Shown one piece after another: positions 1 to 11,466 of a stretch of 64,000 bases of DNA; position 1 is the first letter of the stretch, and every line of letters starts with the position of its first letter. The DNA comes from Alnus glutinosa. Lineage: Eukaryota > Streptophyta > Magnoliopsida > Fagales > Betulaceae. Below the pieces are notes generated by a model. The model was given only the letters and a program-made list of their open reading frames with translations, was not told the DNA's origin and did not search any database. Position numbers and translations under genes: made by a program. The stretch covers positions 4,809,001 to 4,873,000 of the forward strand of contig NC_084899.1 of the NCBI RefSeq assembly GCF_958979055.1. Reading direction: 5' to 3'.

Positions 1-3000
1 TATTTCAATGAACTCCTTGATCGTCTCAACATTTGATACCCTGTATTCTTGCAAACCCACAATGCACACCTGCTGTTTCCCATCCTCCCTCATGCAAAGC
101 TTTCTGCAAAAAGTACAATTCATTTAGGAAAATGAACCTGAAAACCTGAATGCATATATATCCTACAGGATAAAAAAACTTACTTCCGATCATTGAGGAG
201 ATCAAAAAGTTTCCCTCCATATATCTCAAAGAAACTGACATATAATTGAAAACCTTGGTTCCGGTATGTGTGGTGCATTAAGCTTAAAATATCTTGGGAT
301 GCTTTGAGGGGCAGTGGTTGCATCGTGTAAGTCTTGCCACTCCCTGAAGACGCAAATATGATAAACTTATGCTGATCCAAAATAATATATTAAAAAAATA
401 AGAATAAGATATGGGAAAAAGAAAACAAGCAAGTGCACAACAATATAACAAAGAAATAAGTTCTCTTTGTTTGCTCATAACTTCTAGTATTTCCCATTCA
501 CACGGAAAGAACAAATAACAAGCAGATAATTTTCTCAAGCTGAAAAAGTTTTGCAAAGAGATCTTTAAAATGAATTTCTAAGTCTAAATGCGGAGAAAAG
601 ATTAATCCTGTTTGTAGTAAGTCGGTCATATGATCTACATTCACTTTTATCAATTCAGAAGACCTAAACCACTTGCCTGTTTGCCCATATGCAAAGCAAG
701 TTGCTTTAGTTCGATGGAAAATCAGGGGAACTATTGGCTCCACGGTCTCAGAGTACACCTACAGTAACAAAACAAGAGATCCAGTAAAAACAGCTTACGG
801 ATATCGTAATGTAAACCAAGTCTTGTCATATACTCACTAAAGTATTTGAAACATCTTCATTCAGAACGGCATCAAAAACGAATTCATGTTTTTCAACATA
901 TTCTGTTAAGTCAACCTGCAGACATGGGTGAATTAGACTTTGGAATAAATCAGGCCCTACAGTCCACTTATCCTATATAGAATTTCAGATAAGCAATATA
1001 GTCATTGAGTTAAAATAGTTCAGAGTTTGAACACAAATCGAACTGGTATATACTGCCACTATTAACATAGAGTATAATAATCACATCTTTCTAATTAGGC
1101 ATTCAAAGACTCCCAAGCTCATCAATTTCAATTTCACATATAGGCAGCGAATGATAAAAAACAAATTCAAGTTCTTGTACATACGAATATTAGAAATAAT
1201 ATCTTGCACCAGTTCAAGTAGAAAAAAAAAACTACAATCTTTTCTATCGAGTTAGGCATTCAAAACATGCCTCACTATTAGGTTCCAACTTCTAAACCCA
1301 AGTCCAGTTGTCTTAAAACTCTCATGATTTTAACTGAAACGAGTTCATTAGCCTCAGCCAAACATCAGCATATTCCCACACAGGAATACAAGAAAAGGTG
1401 AAGGTATATGTGCAGGTGAGTGGGATCTGGGGCTTTGACCTTTACATGACCAAAATAAAAATAGAAAAAGGGGAAATGCCACTAGATATTGACATCATGA
1501 CAAATGCCAATGAAGAAAATGACCCAGTAAGTGCTCACCTTGAGTTTTGTTTCATGAACCGTAAGAAAATTGGAATTTGGTTCTATGGTAATAATGTCTT
1601 CCTCTTTCTTTGCCATTTCCTTTTTATTCAGCGGCCTCTTGCGCACCTGCAGTGACAAGTGACAATTACTAGTAGCAATTTCATCAGAAGATGCACTCCC
1701 GAGCATAGTCGTGATTATGCAGCTTCATTTTGAAGTTTCTTTACAACATACACATCTTACTACTAGCAGTGCTTGACTAATCTAGTCCGAGTGCTATTGT
1801 ATCACCACTTGTCACTCTGTAAAGAGTAAGAAAAGCTTTCAAATTGTATCAAAAGAGACATACCACAACTTTGATCTTAGCAACATTGTTGGACCTCTCT
1901 TTATCCATTGAGAAACTTTTGAGAAGATTATTCTCAGGCAAACCTCGGGGCCTGTTTGTCAGCCTGTTGGTGGAAACAAATGGCTCAGAGTCTTCAAAAC
2001 TCGTACCATGGAGAATTTGATGAAGTTGTGATCCATCATAAAGGCTTGGGACCGACATCTAGCAAAGGGGGCAACAGAAACATCAGTTGACATCTTATAA
2101 AAACTTAGTCCGACCAAGTTGTCGTTTTTCTTTTTCAGTAAGTAAGTTCTCATAAATTTACCCACAACAAAAAATAAGAGATAAAAAAATGTTCAATCAA
2201 GGCAGACAAATGTGAAGTACAAGTTAGATGTTAATAAGAGGAAAAATTAAAATAAATAAAAAGAAAATTAGTGTTTTGATCATCCGTGTGAGGATCATCT
2301 TTCCAATGTAAAACCATGAAATCCAACTGTCAATTGGAAAATAAAATCATGGAGAGAGTAGCGACCAGCCATCATAAGAGGCTCTATATCATTCCTATTG
2401 AACATTTGAAAGCTCTAAAATTGAATAGTTTGCATAAAGACAACACAAACAAGACGAGCAAGTCCAGCCTAATCCAGAAAGTGGTACTCGAAAACATGTA
2501 ATCAAACTATCTATTGCTGTTTCTTGAAAAATTTGAATAGGAAAAAAAAAAATTTATATCTGTCACTGTTTCAATTAATTATAGAGTTTGTTGCAGCAGC
2601 ACAACGCTAAGGGTGGGACTCTTGCTGGTTATTGAAGTCTTATCCTACGAGTTAGATCGGGCTTACCACCGCCTTCAATGCATATTGTTCGCAAAAAGAT
2701 AGCAGAAACTATTTAAAGCTCAAAATTTGCTTTAAAAAGAGTAGTAGGTACAAAATCCAACTCGTGCAATTGCCAGAACGTTATCTAATTTTGATGGTGA
2801 AAATCTCATATTTGTGTTCATCTAAAGAAACCCCAAATTTAACCCACAACCTTATTTTTAACTACGGTTCTTGTTTCATTTCAACAGCCTTTCTAGCACA
2901 CAATAAAACTATGAAACATCTGATACCGAAAAACGCCATAGGTAAACTACATTTTCGGTAAAAGAAATAAGAAGAAGAAAAAAAAGTATCGAAGACTTTT

Positions 3001-3452
3001 GATCAGAAAATGGAAGATAGATAGAGCTTGACCTCGGGTAACAGCTCAGTATCAAAGGAATGGAGATCGAGCAACCCTGGGCTGAACTCGCTCGGCGAGA
3101 CTTGATCGTCGCCGTTCTTTCTCATGCTCGAGGACCGCGAACCCAGAGGCGTGGAAGGGTCCAGCGCCACGTTCCGGCTCATCCTCGAGCCCTGAAGTCC
3201 TCCACCAAAGAACCCAAAGTCCTGCGCATGAAACGACAACGTTTTAGAAGACATAAGCGTCACAATCACATTCACGTACTACCAGCCTGCAATCAAAAGC
3301 TTCAAGTTTTCAAGGAAATGGAGCACCTGAGAGAGACTCGCCGATTGGAGCCACTTATTAGAGGACGGAGCGTCGATCAAGTGGTCCGAGTACTGACGCT
3401 GGTGGTGCGACGACGAAGTAGATCGCGACATCTGTCTCCCCACCACATTCAT
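1..3452 (-). CDS. KIN13B: Kinesin-13B-like motor protein (5' part, runs off left edge)
   Basis: Kinesin-13 proteins are internal-motor kinesins that depolymerise microtubules; plant members act in cell shape and Golgi or cortical microtubule control. Eight coding exons join in frame: 3327-3452, 3033-3221, 1864-2058, 1539-1646, 838-915, 677-758, 184-343 and 1-103 (continuing outside). The start at 3452 ([11 protein letters not shown]) has an in-frame stop just upstream; a second Met lies eight codons in. The N-terminal region carries the plant KIN13B signature [18 protein letters not shown], then [16 protein letters not shown] opens the motor. The ATP P-loop [11 protein letters not shown] is split between exons 6 and 7, and [12 protein letters not shown] and [18 protein letters not shown] follow. 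The exon 6 donor is GC, not GT. Where relatives usually read NDEVY, exon 5/6 reads NTLVY. Switch I, switch II and the tail lie outside the window. The family call is firm; the B subtype rests on the N-terminal motif. Confidence 0.93.
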
Positions 3453-3721
3453 CTTCCTCCGAAGATCTTCAGCGATCTAATTGTTACCTTTGCGCTTCCC
3501 CCAAGTCCCAGCTCCGCCGTCCGCACAGCCAGTCTACCAACTAAGCCTCCCAAATATTAAAAGCTTTTTCTTTTTCGAGTTTTAGGCTGAAGAATTTCAA
3601 TTCTCGTGGAGAATATAAAGGAGGTGAAGGAGCTTTTGAGAGAAGCCGTGCGGAGACGGTGGTGGTTGGAGGATATTTTCTCTCTTTTCCCTGTTTAAAC
3701 GAACCGTGGCAGAGGAAAAAG

Positions 3722-3749
<28 letters not shown>
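3722..3749. repeat. (GA)n microsatellite upstream of the kinesin-13 start
   Basis: A GA dinucleotide run of about 28 bp lies roughly 270 bp upstream of the kinesin start codon, read as CT on the gene strand. CT-rich tracts are common in plant 5' leaders and core promoters, so it may sit in the untranslated leader. No TATA box could be assigned with confidence. Confidence 0.7.
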
Positions 3750-3753
<4 letters not shown>

Positions 3754-4028
3754 ATGATTTTGAATCTTTGAAAAGAAAGGCCGGGTTAAGGGGAGGAGGG
3801 CATATTTCGAGGTACGTAAAACTACTACGTATGTGTTGTTGTCCAGACGGGGGAGGAGGAAGAATACTGGCGCGTAGTTTGCACTCGCTATGGAGGCGGA
3901 GGAAGATGAGAGGAGTGTTGGTGGGGATTCACAGAACGACCTCTTTGACTTCCATACCCTTTCCCTCTCTTTTAATTTGTCTTATCATTTTAATGAGATG
4001 ATGTGGCGTCTCTTTCGTTATAAAAGAT

Positions 4029-4130
4029 GGAAAATGATAAATGTACATAACATGTATAACAAGTGTACAATACTCCTCTCACATGGGGTGAGCTGTACAG
4101 TGTACATGTGATGTACGAGAATCACCTCTC
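4029..4130. mobile_element. Short Mutator-type MITE with 9-bp target duplication
   Basis: A 102-bp hairpin-like element runs from GGAAAATGATAAATGTACAT to GTACGAGAATCACCTCTC and is bracketed by the direct repeat ATAAAAGAT (4020-4028 and 4131-4139). Its ends match, in reverse orientation, the element at 56896-57040, and the inner CTCTCACATGGGGTG is shared. It looks like an internally shortened copy of that family. A 9-bp duplication is typical of Mutator-like elements. Confidence 0.8.
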
Positions 4131-4209
4131 ATAAAAGATTGATTAAAATTTAGATTAACTCCTACGCAATGCATCGATTTTGGCTTTTTCTTTTTTCTTT
4201 TTTCTTTTT

Positions 4210-4730
4210 TTAAGTGAAAAATTACTCAAGATACTTTTGTGCAAAAATAAATAATAGAGGTTGTAAAATTGTGGGAGGTAAATTATTTTTTGTGTTATAA
4301 ACAAATTAATATTCACCATTTATTTTTGCACAAGAACATTTTTAATAATTTTTTACTAGTGGCAAGCTAAGGTTTTGAGAGTAATCTTTATTGCACAACA
4401 AATATACACACTTTGAACAATAACGCTAAAGTAAAAATGACTTTTACAATTAAAAATAAAATTGAAAATCATTTTCACATCAACATTGTTGTACAAAGTG
4501 TGTTCATTTAAGCATTACTCAAAGTTTTTTACATCAATGTTATTGAGATGAGATATATTAGCTGCACAACTTTTATACAACAATTGCACATCAATACTTA
4601 CGTGTAAGTGATTTTTTTCTTCCCCTAATGTTATCCAGCATTTTTTAAAAAAGATAAAAAAAATAAATAAAACTCACTTACACATAAACATTGTTGTGTA
4701 AAAATTGTACAGCTAACATATTTCTATTAA
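4210..4730. repeat. Row of three small AT-rich inverted repeats
   Basis: Three imperfect hairpins follow one another. One spans about 4215-4360 (arms around ACTTTTGTGCAAAAATAAAT and its complement). One spans about 4400-4510 (ACACACTTTGAACAATAA against TTGTTGTACAAAGTGTGT). One spans about 4550-4728 (TTAGCTGCACAACTTTTATA against its complement near 4710-4727). They look like decayed MITEs. No clear target duplications were found and no gene is visible. Confidence 0.5.
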
Positions 4731-5480
4731 AATTAACCTTCTTCTTTTCTTTTTTTTTCCTTTTGTAGTCGTTGGCTCATTGCCCTTGATATATTATGAT
4801 TTATGAATGACAATTAATAAAGAAATGCATAAATTGATAAACCTTGTAAGACCAAAAAAAGAAGGCTTTATAAATAAAAATAAAAGTTATTGAATAAGGT
4901 CTTCTTCTTTTTTGCTCATTTAAGTTTTTAATATTTTTAATTAGCATTATATTGGGAGAATTCATTGAGATCCCCCATCCTTTTGTGTGTTTAATTTATT
5001 TTTATTTTTAATATTTTTTTTTAAAAGAAAAAAAAAATTTACAAATATGACTATGTTGGTTAATTCTTTTTGAAAGGTACTTTTTTTTTTATATAAAAAA
5101 AAATGTTCTCATATGACATAAAAGTGAAAATAGTTTCGTGTGTTTATATTTTTTTTAAATTAAAAAAGAAAAAAAACTGAAAAACAAATGTGAGAAAAAA
5201 AATATATAGTTTAACAAACAAATATAAAATTTTCTTATTCTCTCTCTTTATTTTTATGTCCCAAATATAAAAACACTAAAAACAACTTCAAACACTTCAA
5301 ACTATTTTTACTTTTATATCACATTAAAATAATTTTCAAACAAAAAAAAAAACCCACAGAACATATTAATCAACAGTGCACAAATCATTGAATTTCATAG
5401 CAACGTCCGCAAGGATAAGAAAAGGAAAAAGAAAAAGAGATTTGAAACTGGATTAGTTTATCTTAAAAAAAAAAGGGAAA
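4731..5480. other. AT-rich spacer without a recognisable gene
   Basis: Very AT-rich sequence with many A and T runs and no credible reading frame. Nothing else recognisable is present. Confidence 0.6.
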
Positions 5481-5489
5481 GGAGATTTG

Positions 5490-5870
5490 AAACTGGATTA
5501 GCCGGACGACGCTCGTGGGGTAGGCGCGTGAGAGCAATCGCGCATGACATTTAATTCTGCGGTCTCGCTTTTGTTTTGTTGGTAAAGTGTCAAAGGGCCT
5601 CTGGCGGTAGCAGAATGGTTGGTCCTCACGTCGCCTAGTGCGCGGGCCGCTTCTGTGGATTGCGGGGTGTGATTCACTGTTTTTTAATGCTGTCGGCCTT
5701 CGACACCGTCGATCATGCCTTCGTCTCTGTTTTGGACCACTCGACTCCTTCCGGATGGAGCCCACGTGCTACTTTAAAGATGGCACACGAGTCACGATTC
5801 ACTCATAAAAAATGGTTGTCCTTGGAACGTACATTGGACTCAGATTTTTATTTCTGACAAAAGGAGGGAA
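5490..5870. other. GC-rich patch of unknown origin
   Basis: About 380 bp with a base composition clearly richer in G and C than the flanking spacer. Reading frames of up to about 100 codons exist on both strands, but neither resembles a known protein and neither has supporting splice or start context. It could be a relic of a gene or of a transposon. Confidence 0.35.
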
Positions 5871-5989
5871 AGTTGAATTTGAATTGAGGTGGGGAATAAT
5901 CAAGTGTATATATATGTCGGTCACAAAAAAAAAATAACTCAAAAGGGTTTGAGAATAAATTCAACTCAGAATTTCTTAAGTTACCTTTG

Positions 5990-6285
5990 GAATTGTAATT
6001 TCATAAATAAAAAATACGATTTTATATCAAATCATATAAAATAAATCGTTTGAAAATTGCGATTTGAAAATGCAGAAAACTTTTTTTTCAAATCGTAAGA
6101 AATTTAGTACTTTTTGAAAATGCAGAATTTTAAAAAGATTAATTTGCGATTTTAAAGGCCAAACTGTGATTTTATCAAACATTTAACTGCGCTTTTAAAA
6201 ATCACTTTTTCAAATCGCAAATTTTAAAATCGCTATTTTTAAATCGCACTTTTTGAAATTGCAAACTCAAACGAACCCCTAATTA
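5990..6285 (-). repeat. Dispersed 'GCGATTT/AAATCGC' element, copy 1
   Basis: About 300 bp dominated by AAATCGCA and GCGATTT motifs and ending in CAAACTCAAACGAACCCC. Related copies lie at 7750-8045, 10590-10872 and, in the opposite orientation and better preserved, at 52546-52862. It looks like a non-autonomous DNA transposon. Ends are approximate. Confidence 0.6.
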
Positions 6286-6464
6286 GATAAAATCAAAATT
6301 ATTTACTTTTGGTATGACATGTCAAATGAAAGTCACGTGTTCTCGACCTAGCACTATGACGTGCCACGCCCTTAATTAATTTGATGGTAGATTGACTAGA
6401 AACTTATTCGAAACTAGGTAAAACCTAAGATTTAACCGTCGAAATTAAAAACTTTACTAATGAC

Positions 6465-7115
6465 CAATTTATTTCGACGTAAAATAATTTCTAGAAAATG
6501 ATTTCGGCATTTTACGGTGTTTGGTAGGAGCGAAAATAATGGTAAATGAAAATCATTTTCAATTTGACCGTAAAAACTTCTTTAATTTTTTCGTTTTCCA
6601 AAATTAAACTTTTCGTCCTTGCACGCACGTTTGATATCCGATTGTCGGAATTCAGCAATTGTCAGTCGTCGGAATCTAATCGGTGCCGGAGTCATGTAAC
6701 ATCTGGTCTCCAGAATCTCGCTGACACTGGAATCCGGTGACGTCTGGCCATTGTCGCCAAATGCCAACGGACCAGATTCCAACTGAAACCTTGCCGGATT
6801 CCAACCATGGTCAGAAGTCGGCCGAATCTGGCCAAAATGGCTGGAATCCGACTTGCTCTGGCCAAAACAGCCGGGATCCAGTAGAATCTAGCCAAATCCA
6901 GCCAAACTTTCTCGCCAGAATCTGGCAACGGCGATCGGACGTTGCTGGATTCTAGCAGCATTTGTCAAACTTTGATTGTTGCATTTCGTAATTTTTTCGT
7001 GCTAACCAAACGCCGGAAAAATATTTTCGAGAAAATCATTTTTTCTGAAAATAATTTCGCCGAAAATATTTTACAATGAAAATCATTTTACGTCAAAACA
7101 AACTAAGCATAAATT
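6465..7115. repeat. Non-autonomous element with GACGTAAAA / TTTTACGTC ends
   Basis: The ends read TTTCGACGTAAAATAATTT at the left and ATTTTACGTCAAAACAAAC at the right. The AT-rich arms carry ATTTTC/GAAAAT motifs, and the GC-rich core repeats short CCGGAATC and TGGCCA words. A related element lies at about 39604-40122. No transposase is visible. Ends are approximate. Confidence 0.55.
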
Positions 7116-7440
7116 GAAATCAATTTGGCTTAGGTGCTATAGTTTTTTTATAACATCTAAAACCAAATTCAAGCGAAATCAAAGGAAGCCGTTGACAAAT
7201 TTTTACTTTTTTCTTGCCACAGAGGTTTTTCAATATGCCTAGAAAGAAACAAAAAAAGTTTTCAATACAAGTAATTATTAGTTCATTTCCAACTAAAAAT
7301 CATAGTTATCAAAGTACAATAATTGAAAATTGGAACTGCACGATTTATTTCGTTTCCTATAGGTGCAACACTTATTCTAGTTACAACCTCCAATTTTAGC
7401 AAATTGGATACGGGTAACTAGCTATTACATGATTGAAAAG

Positions 7441-7545
7441 AGTCTCTAAGATATAATTCAATCGGCTGGAGACCACGTCTCATGAAGCGGAGATCATTAG
7501 TTCGAATCCCCCCTCCTTATCTTGTGTGAACATGTAAAAAAAAAA
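7441..7545 (+). mobile_element. tRNA-derived SINE with 15-bp target duplication
   Basis: The body is about 105 bp with a degraded A box (TAATTCAATCGGCTGG) and a good B box (AGTTCGAATCC), the two-part RNA polymerase III promoter, followed by a short tail ending in an A run. It is flanked by TACATGATTGAAAAG (7426-7440) and TACATGATTGGAAAG (7546-7560), matching at 14 of 15 positions. That is the signature of LINE-assisted insertion. Confidence 0.85.
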
Positions 7546-7749
7546 TACATGATTGGAAAGAATAAAAGTGGCCATTCACATGTTTTGTTTATAAATAAAT
7601 TTTCATTATTTCATATAGAAGTATAAAAATCTCCTTGGTATAATGTTCATAATTTCCTATTAATTGTAACCAATCAAATATATTAGTCATAGTGATAAGG
7701 CTTGGGTTGTTGATTTTCTGCTAAAACATCTGCATCAGACTATTTATGG

Positions 7750-8045
7750 TGTGTTTGGAGTTGCGGTTTTTTAAATAAAAAGTATGATTTAAACTAAATC
7801 GCATAAAATAAATCATTTAAGAATTGTGTTTTTAACAAATTGAAATTTGAAAATGCAGATAAATCTGATTTTTCAAATCACAGGTAATGAGGTAGTTTTT
7901 TTAAAATACAAAATCTTAAACACCAAGCTGTAATTTTGTCAAACGCTTAAACGCTTAACTACATTTTTAAAAGATATTTTTAAAATTACACATTTTAAAA
8001 TCGTTTTTTTTTTTTTTTTTTTTTTTTTTTTCAAATCACAAACTA
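7750..8045 (-). repeat. Dispersed 'GCGATTT/AAATCGC' element, copy 2
   Basis: Begins near GTGTTTGGAGTTGCGG and ends near TCAAATCACAAACT. It has the same order of motifs as copy 1 (GAAAATGCAGA, CAAACGCTTAACT) and contains a long T run at about 8006-8031. It is more diverged than the copy at 52.5 kb. Confidence 0.55.
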
Positions 8046-8800
8046 GGAATGAACTAGAGCCGTCGGTTCTAATTCAAATAAAGCACTTATTTGGGAAGCT
8101 TTTGGTCTTCTTTTTCCTTGTCTTGTCTCGATGTTTCTAGCCCGTTGGGTAATAAAGTTTCCAAAAGGTTTATGTAGGGATGCTACATATCCCAATCACC
8201 AAAAAGCTGTAACTCATAATGAGCCGAATAGTGATTGTGTTGTGAAATATTTGTGTGTTGTGTAGTAAGAAGTGATTGATGTGATATAAAATTTGAGAAT
8301 GTTTCATAGAAATGTGAGAAAGTTTTGTTTAGTATTGGGTTTTTTTATTTGAATAATAATAAAAAATGATTGATGTGATATAAAAAATATAAAAAAGTTA
8401 GAATGTTTTTTTTTTTAGAGAAGTGAAAAAAAATAGTGGGAGAGTTTGAGTGATTTGTCAAACTAACCCTTGTATTGCCAACACTACTTATAGAAGTGAA
8501 GCTTATAGGAGTTCAACCTCCATACAAATTTGGATGATAAACGGAGGTAAAAGATGATGTATGATGTATCGCAATTATGATCATAGCCTTCTGGAAAATG
8601 AAAGGACACACTAAAATGAAAAAAAATAAAAAAATAAATAACTCTATCAAATAAACATGCTTAGATATATGGTAACTGCAGACTTATACACATATATCAA
8701 CGACTGGCAGTAACAAGAATCAGCACAAATAGGAATGATTATTGGGGGCAAGTCAAGGCCAGTTAGCTAGAGCTCATGGCTCTGTTGGGCAGAATCATGA
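8046..8800. other. Spacer with a TGATTGATGTGATATAAAA repeat
   Basis: No gene is visible. The phrase TGATTGATGTGATATAAAA occurs twice (8274 and 8369 regions). Its complement (TTATATCACATCAATCA) recurs at 28.4 and 28.8 kb, so part of this stretch (about 8250-8470) belongs to the AT-rich MITE-like family described there. Confidence 0.45.
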
Positions 8801-8819
8801 ATAGGAAATATTTCTATTC

Positions 8820-10026
8820 TCAGATAACAGACTGTGAAGAAGGCCTCCCACCATGCAAATTCACCAGTCTCCTACCACTTAGTGGTACAACGTTATCATA
8901 AAATAATAATAAGGGGCATTCAATATTTATCTATCAAATTTGAACCACCATAAGCTTCCTTAAGGAAAACAGTACTTCTCGCACCTCTATTAGTGATGTA
9001 AAACATTCCATGACGCTTGATCAAGCAAAGCAATAATCGAGATGGTAACAGATACTCTGAATGAAATGCATCCAATTACGCAGACGTCATCCGGCCGCTT
9101 CTCTATAGTCAAACTGAGGAGCTCATGGAGGACTGCCACCACCCGTTTCCGAGCTTTTGGATCTTTAGCTTCAAATCTCCTTGCATTTTCTGCCACTTCT
9201 CGAGTTCCTCAAGATAACTCATGTTTGGCCTAAAGCCAGCAGGAAAATCCATTGTAAACGCATATGGACCTTGATAGTTACCGTCTTTCGAGATTCTGAC
9301 CTTCCCTCGAACCACAGATGAGTGCATAACCCCTTCGCATGCTAATCTTTCCTCGCGGGTAGTGACTGCCAGTGAAGAATCCCAATTTTCCAAATGAAGA
9401 CAAGCCTTTCCATCGAAATCCTTCACTGTAAAGAATTCTGGGTATTTCGGAATAAATGACTTCTTGAAGTCATTAGGCAAACCCAATTCAGACTCGATTA
9501 ATTTGATTTTTTTTAGTGGTACACGACAATCAACCGATAACATTAACAACTTCCTCAAATTCTTAACCATGATGGGTTCCATCAATTTCCTAGCCTCGGC
9601 TTCTTCATTGGCAATCTTTTGCGCTTTGTCGGTGAGCCTAACAGAAGGGGGTGGTGTTCGGTTACCACCATCAACGCGGAATATTGAAGGATACTTCTCA
9701 ATGATAGCCATGAAGCTCCATTTCTGAACAAACCCAACTTGTTTTTTCAAGTCTCTCGGAAGGAGAGACCGGAGTTTCTCGGATTGGATGATGGACTTGA
9801 GCTGAAGGATTAGACATGGCTTCTTCTGAAAGTCCATTACTCTATCAAGTTCTTGGACTCTGTGATAGATTTTCTTCTTGGGTCTCCTACCTCCACTTGA
9901 TTTGTGCTTAACTGGAACCCACATAGAACCAGTTCTTCTATCGTAGATGCTCATTTTCTGCAGAGGAGAACATTTAAGAAGCTGGCTTAAGTTCACGACA
10001 TGGAGGTACATGGACCTCCCGTACAT
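8820..10026 (-). pseudogene. PORR-domain (plant organelle RNA recognition) gene, apparently decayed at its 3' end
   Basis: PORR proteins bind organellar group II introns and other organelle RNAs. An intronless frame from 10026 gives 305 codons: the RRTGSMWVPVKHKSSGGRRPKKKIYHRV region, then QLKSIIQSEKL, KYPSIFRVDG, KLLMLSVDCRVPL and GPYAFTMDFPAGFRPNMSYLEELEKWQKM. After WQKM the family continuation is present but in other frames: RRFEAKDPKARKRVVAVLHE, then LDAFHSEYLLPSRLLLCLIK, then PLSGRR. By eye this needs at least a 25-nt loss at about 9196 (between two AATG words), a 4-nt gain at about 9090, a stop where the family has Gln, and a further shift near 8925. A probable 5'-leader intron (about 10155-10440) argues against a retrocopy. 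A short functional product or assembly error cannot be excluded. Confidence 0.75.
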
Positions 10027-10589
10027 TTTGAAAGAACAAAGGGGTATGTCTCTGGGACCAAACGTCGATCAGTTGTAGTGCACAGACGGATTTAGATCCT
10101 CTGCAATACCCGATCCTAAAAATCCCCTCGATCCGTTGCTTCAGCATTTCTAAACCTACAAACAAAACATTCCATTTCTTGAGCCTTCCATCATATCATC
10201 AATACCAATAAATCAAAACCGCCCATTTCATGCTTTCATCTATGGCTTAGAGCTGTTGAACAAGTGCATCCAGGCTGTGAGAGTATAATAAAGCGGGCGT
10301 GAATATTTTAGATTTTTAGGGAATGGTCTGATGAAGTTGGGGCGCTTTTTTCCCTATATTGGGTTTGATCTGAATCGCCATCGTCAAAACAAATAATCGC
10401 AAATACACGTTCGAAAACGAAAAAATAGAGCGAAAACTAACCTGCTCAGCTGTCGTTTTTCTGGTGTCAGCCTTGGATTTACGCACGAAAACAACAAAAA
10501 AAAAAAACTCTGAGAATCGGTCGGAAATCAGTGAAAAGTGAAAACCGGGGAGACTGGGTGGAGTCGTCGATTATTATCTTAGGGAAGGG

Positions 10590-10872
10590 TGCATTTCCAA
10601 CTGCGATTTTTAGAGAAAAAAAAAAATGTGATTTTAAATTAAATTATAAAAAATAAATATTTTTGAAAATTTGTGTTTTTAAAAATTGCGATTTAAAAAT
10701 ATACAAAAATTATTTTTTCAAATCGCAAGTAAATTGGTATTTTTTTAAAAATGCAAATTTTTAAAAGCTAAATTGAGATTTTATCAAATGCTTAACTGCG
10801 TTTATAAAAATTATTTTTTTAAATTGCACATTTTTAAATCACTCTTTCAAATTATAAACCCAAATGAACCTT
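10590..10872 (-). repeat. Dispersed 'GCGATTT/AAATCGC' element, copy 3
   Basis: Runs from AACTGCGATTTTTAG to TTATAAACCCAAATGAACC, with the same motif order as copies 1 and 2 (TTTTCAAATCGCAAG, CAAATGCTTAACTGCG). It lies just upstream of the PORR gene leader. Ends are approximate. Confidence 0.55.
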
Positions 10873-11455
10873 AAGAGAGAGATACGGAGCTTATAGAGAT
10901 TATGATCCTTTACAATTTTAAAGAAATTTTAGATTCTCAAATTATATTAATTTAGGTTTTTTCTTTTCTTTTCTTTTTTTTATAAAGAACAGTGTGAAAA
11001 TGCTTACTCTTTTACTAAACAAAAACACTGTAACGTTCAAAGTTAGATTTGAATGATCAATGGAGTATCTTTAAAAACGAATTTAACTTCGAACATTTGG
11101 CTAAACAAGGAATTATTTAAAAAAAAAAAAAAAAAAAAAACTAAAATCTCATTCCTTACAAACTAAAAATCAACAATAGCATCCTAAGTTATTATTAAAA
11201 CGTATTTAACCCTATTAAAGGTATTACAAAAATGACTCACAAAGAAAAAAAAAATAAAAAAAATTAGCAAACAAGCCATACATTTTTATTCTATAGTTGT
11301 CATACAATATTGAAGTAACCATTCCAACCAATTCTTAGTTTAATTTTTGTTAAAAAAAAAAAATACAAAATAAATACAAGAGTTTGGTTGGAACTGTCAT
11401 ATTAACATTGTAATATATAACATTTTCAATTATTTAATTAGAAACATTCCCAAGT
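10873..11455. other. AT-rich spacer
   Basis: Low-complexity A- and T-rich sequence, including an A run of about 22 bp at 11119-11140. No gene, hairpin or clear element is visible. Confidence 0.55.
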
Positions 11456-11466
11456 ATTAAGTATTT

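Noticed and set aside
3060-3560. 166-codon plus-strand frame
   Set aside because: It is the antisense shadow of kinesin-13 exons 1 and 2, whose minus-strand product matches the family.
5463-5857. Overlapping frames of 100 and 65 codons on both strands in a GC-rich patch
   Set aside because: Arg/Pro-rich composition is what GC-rich DNA gives by chance; no family motif, splice site or start context supports either.
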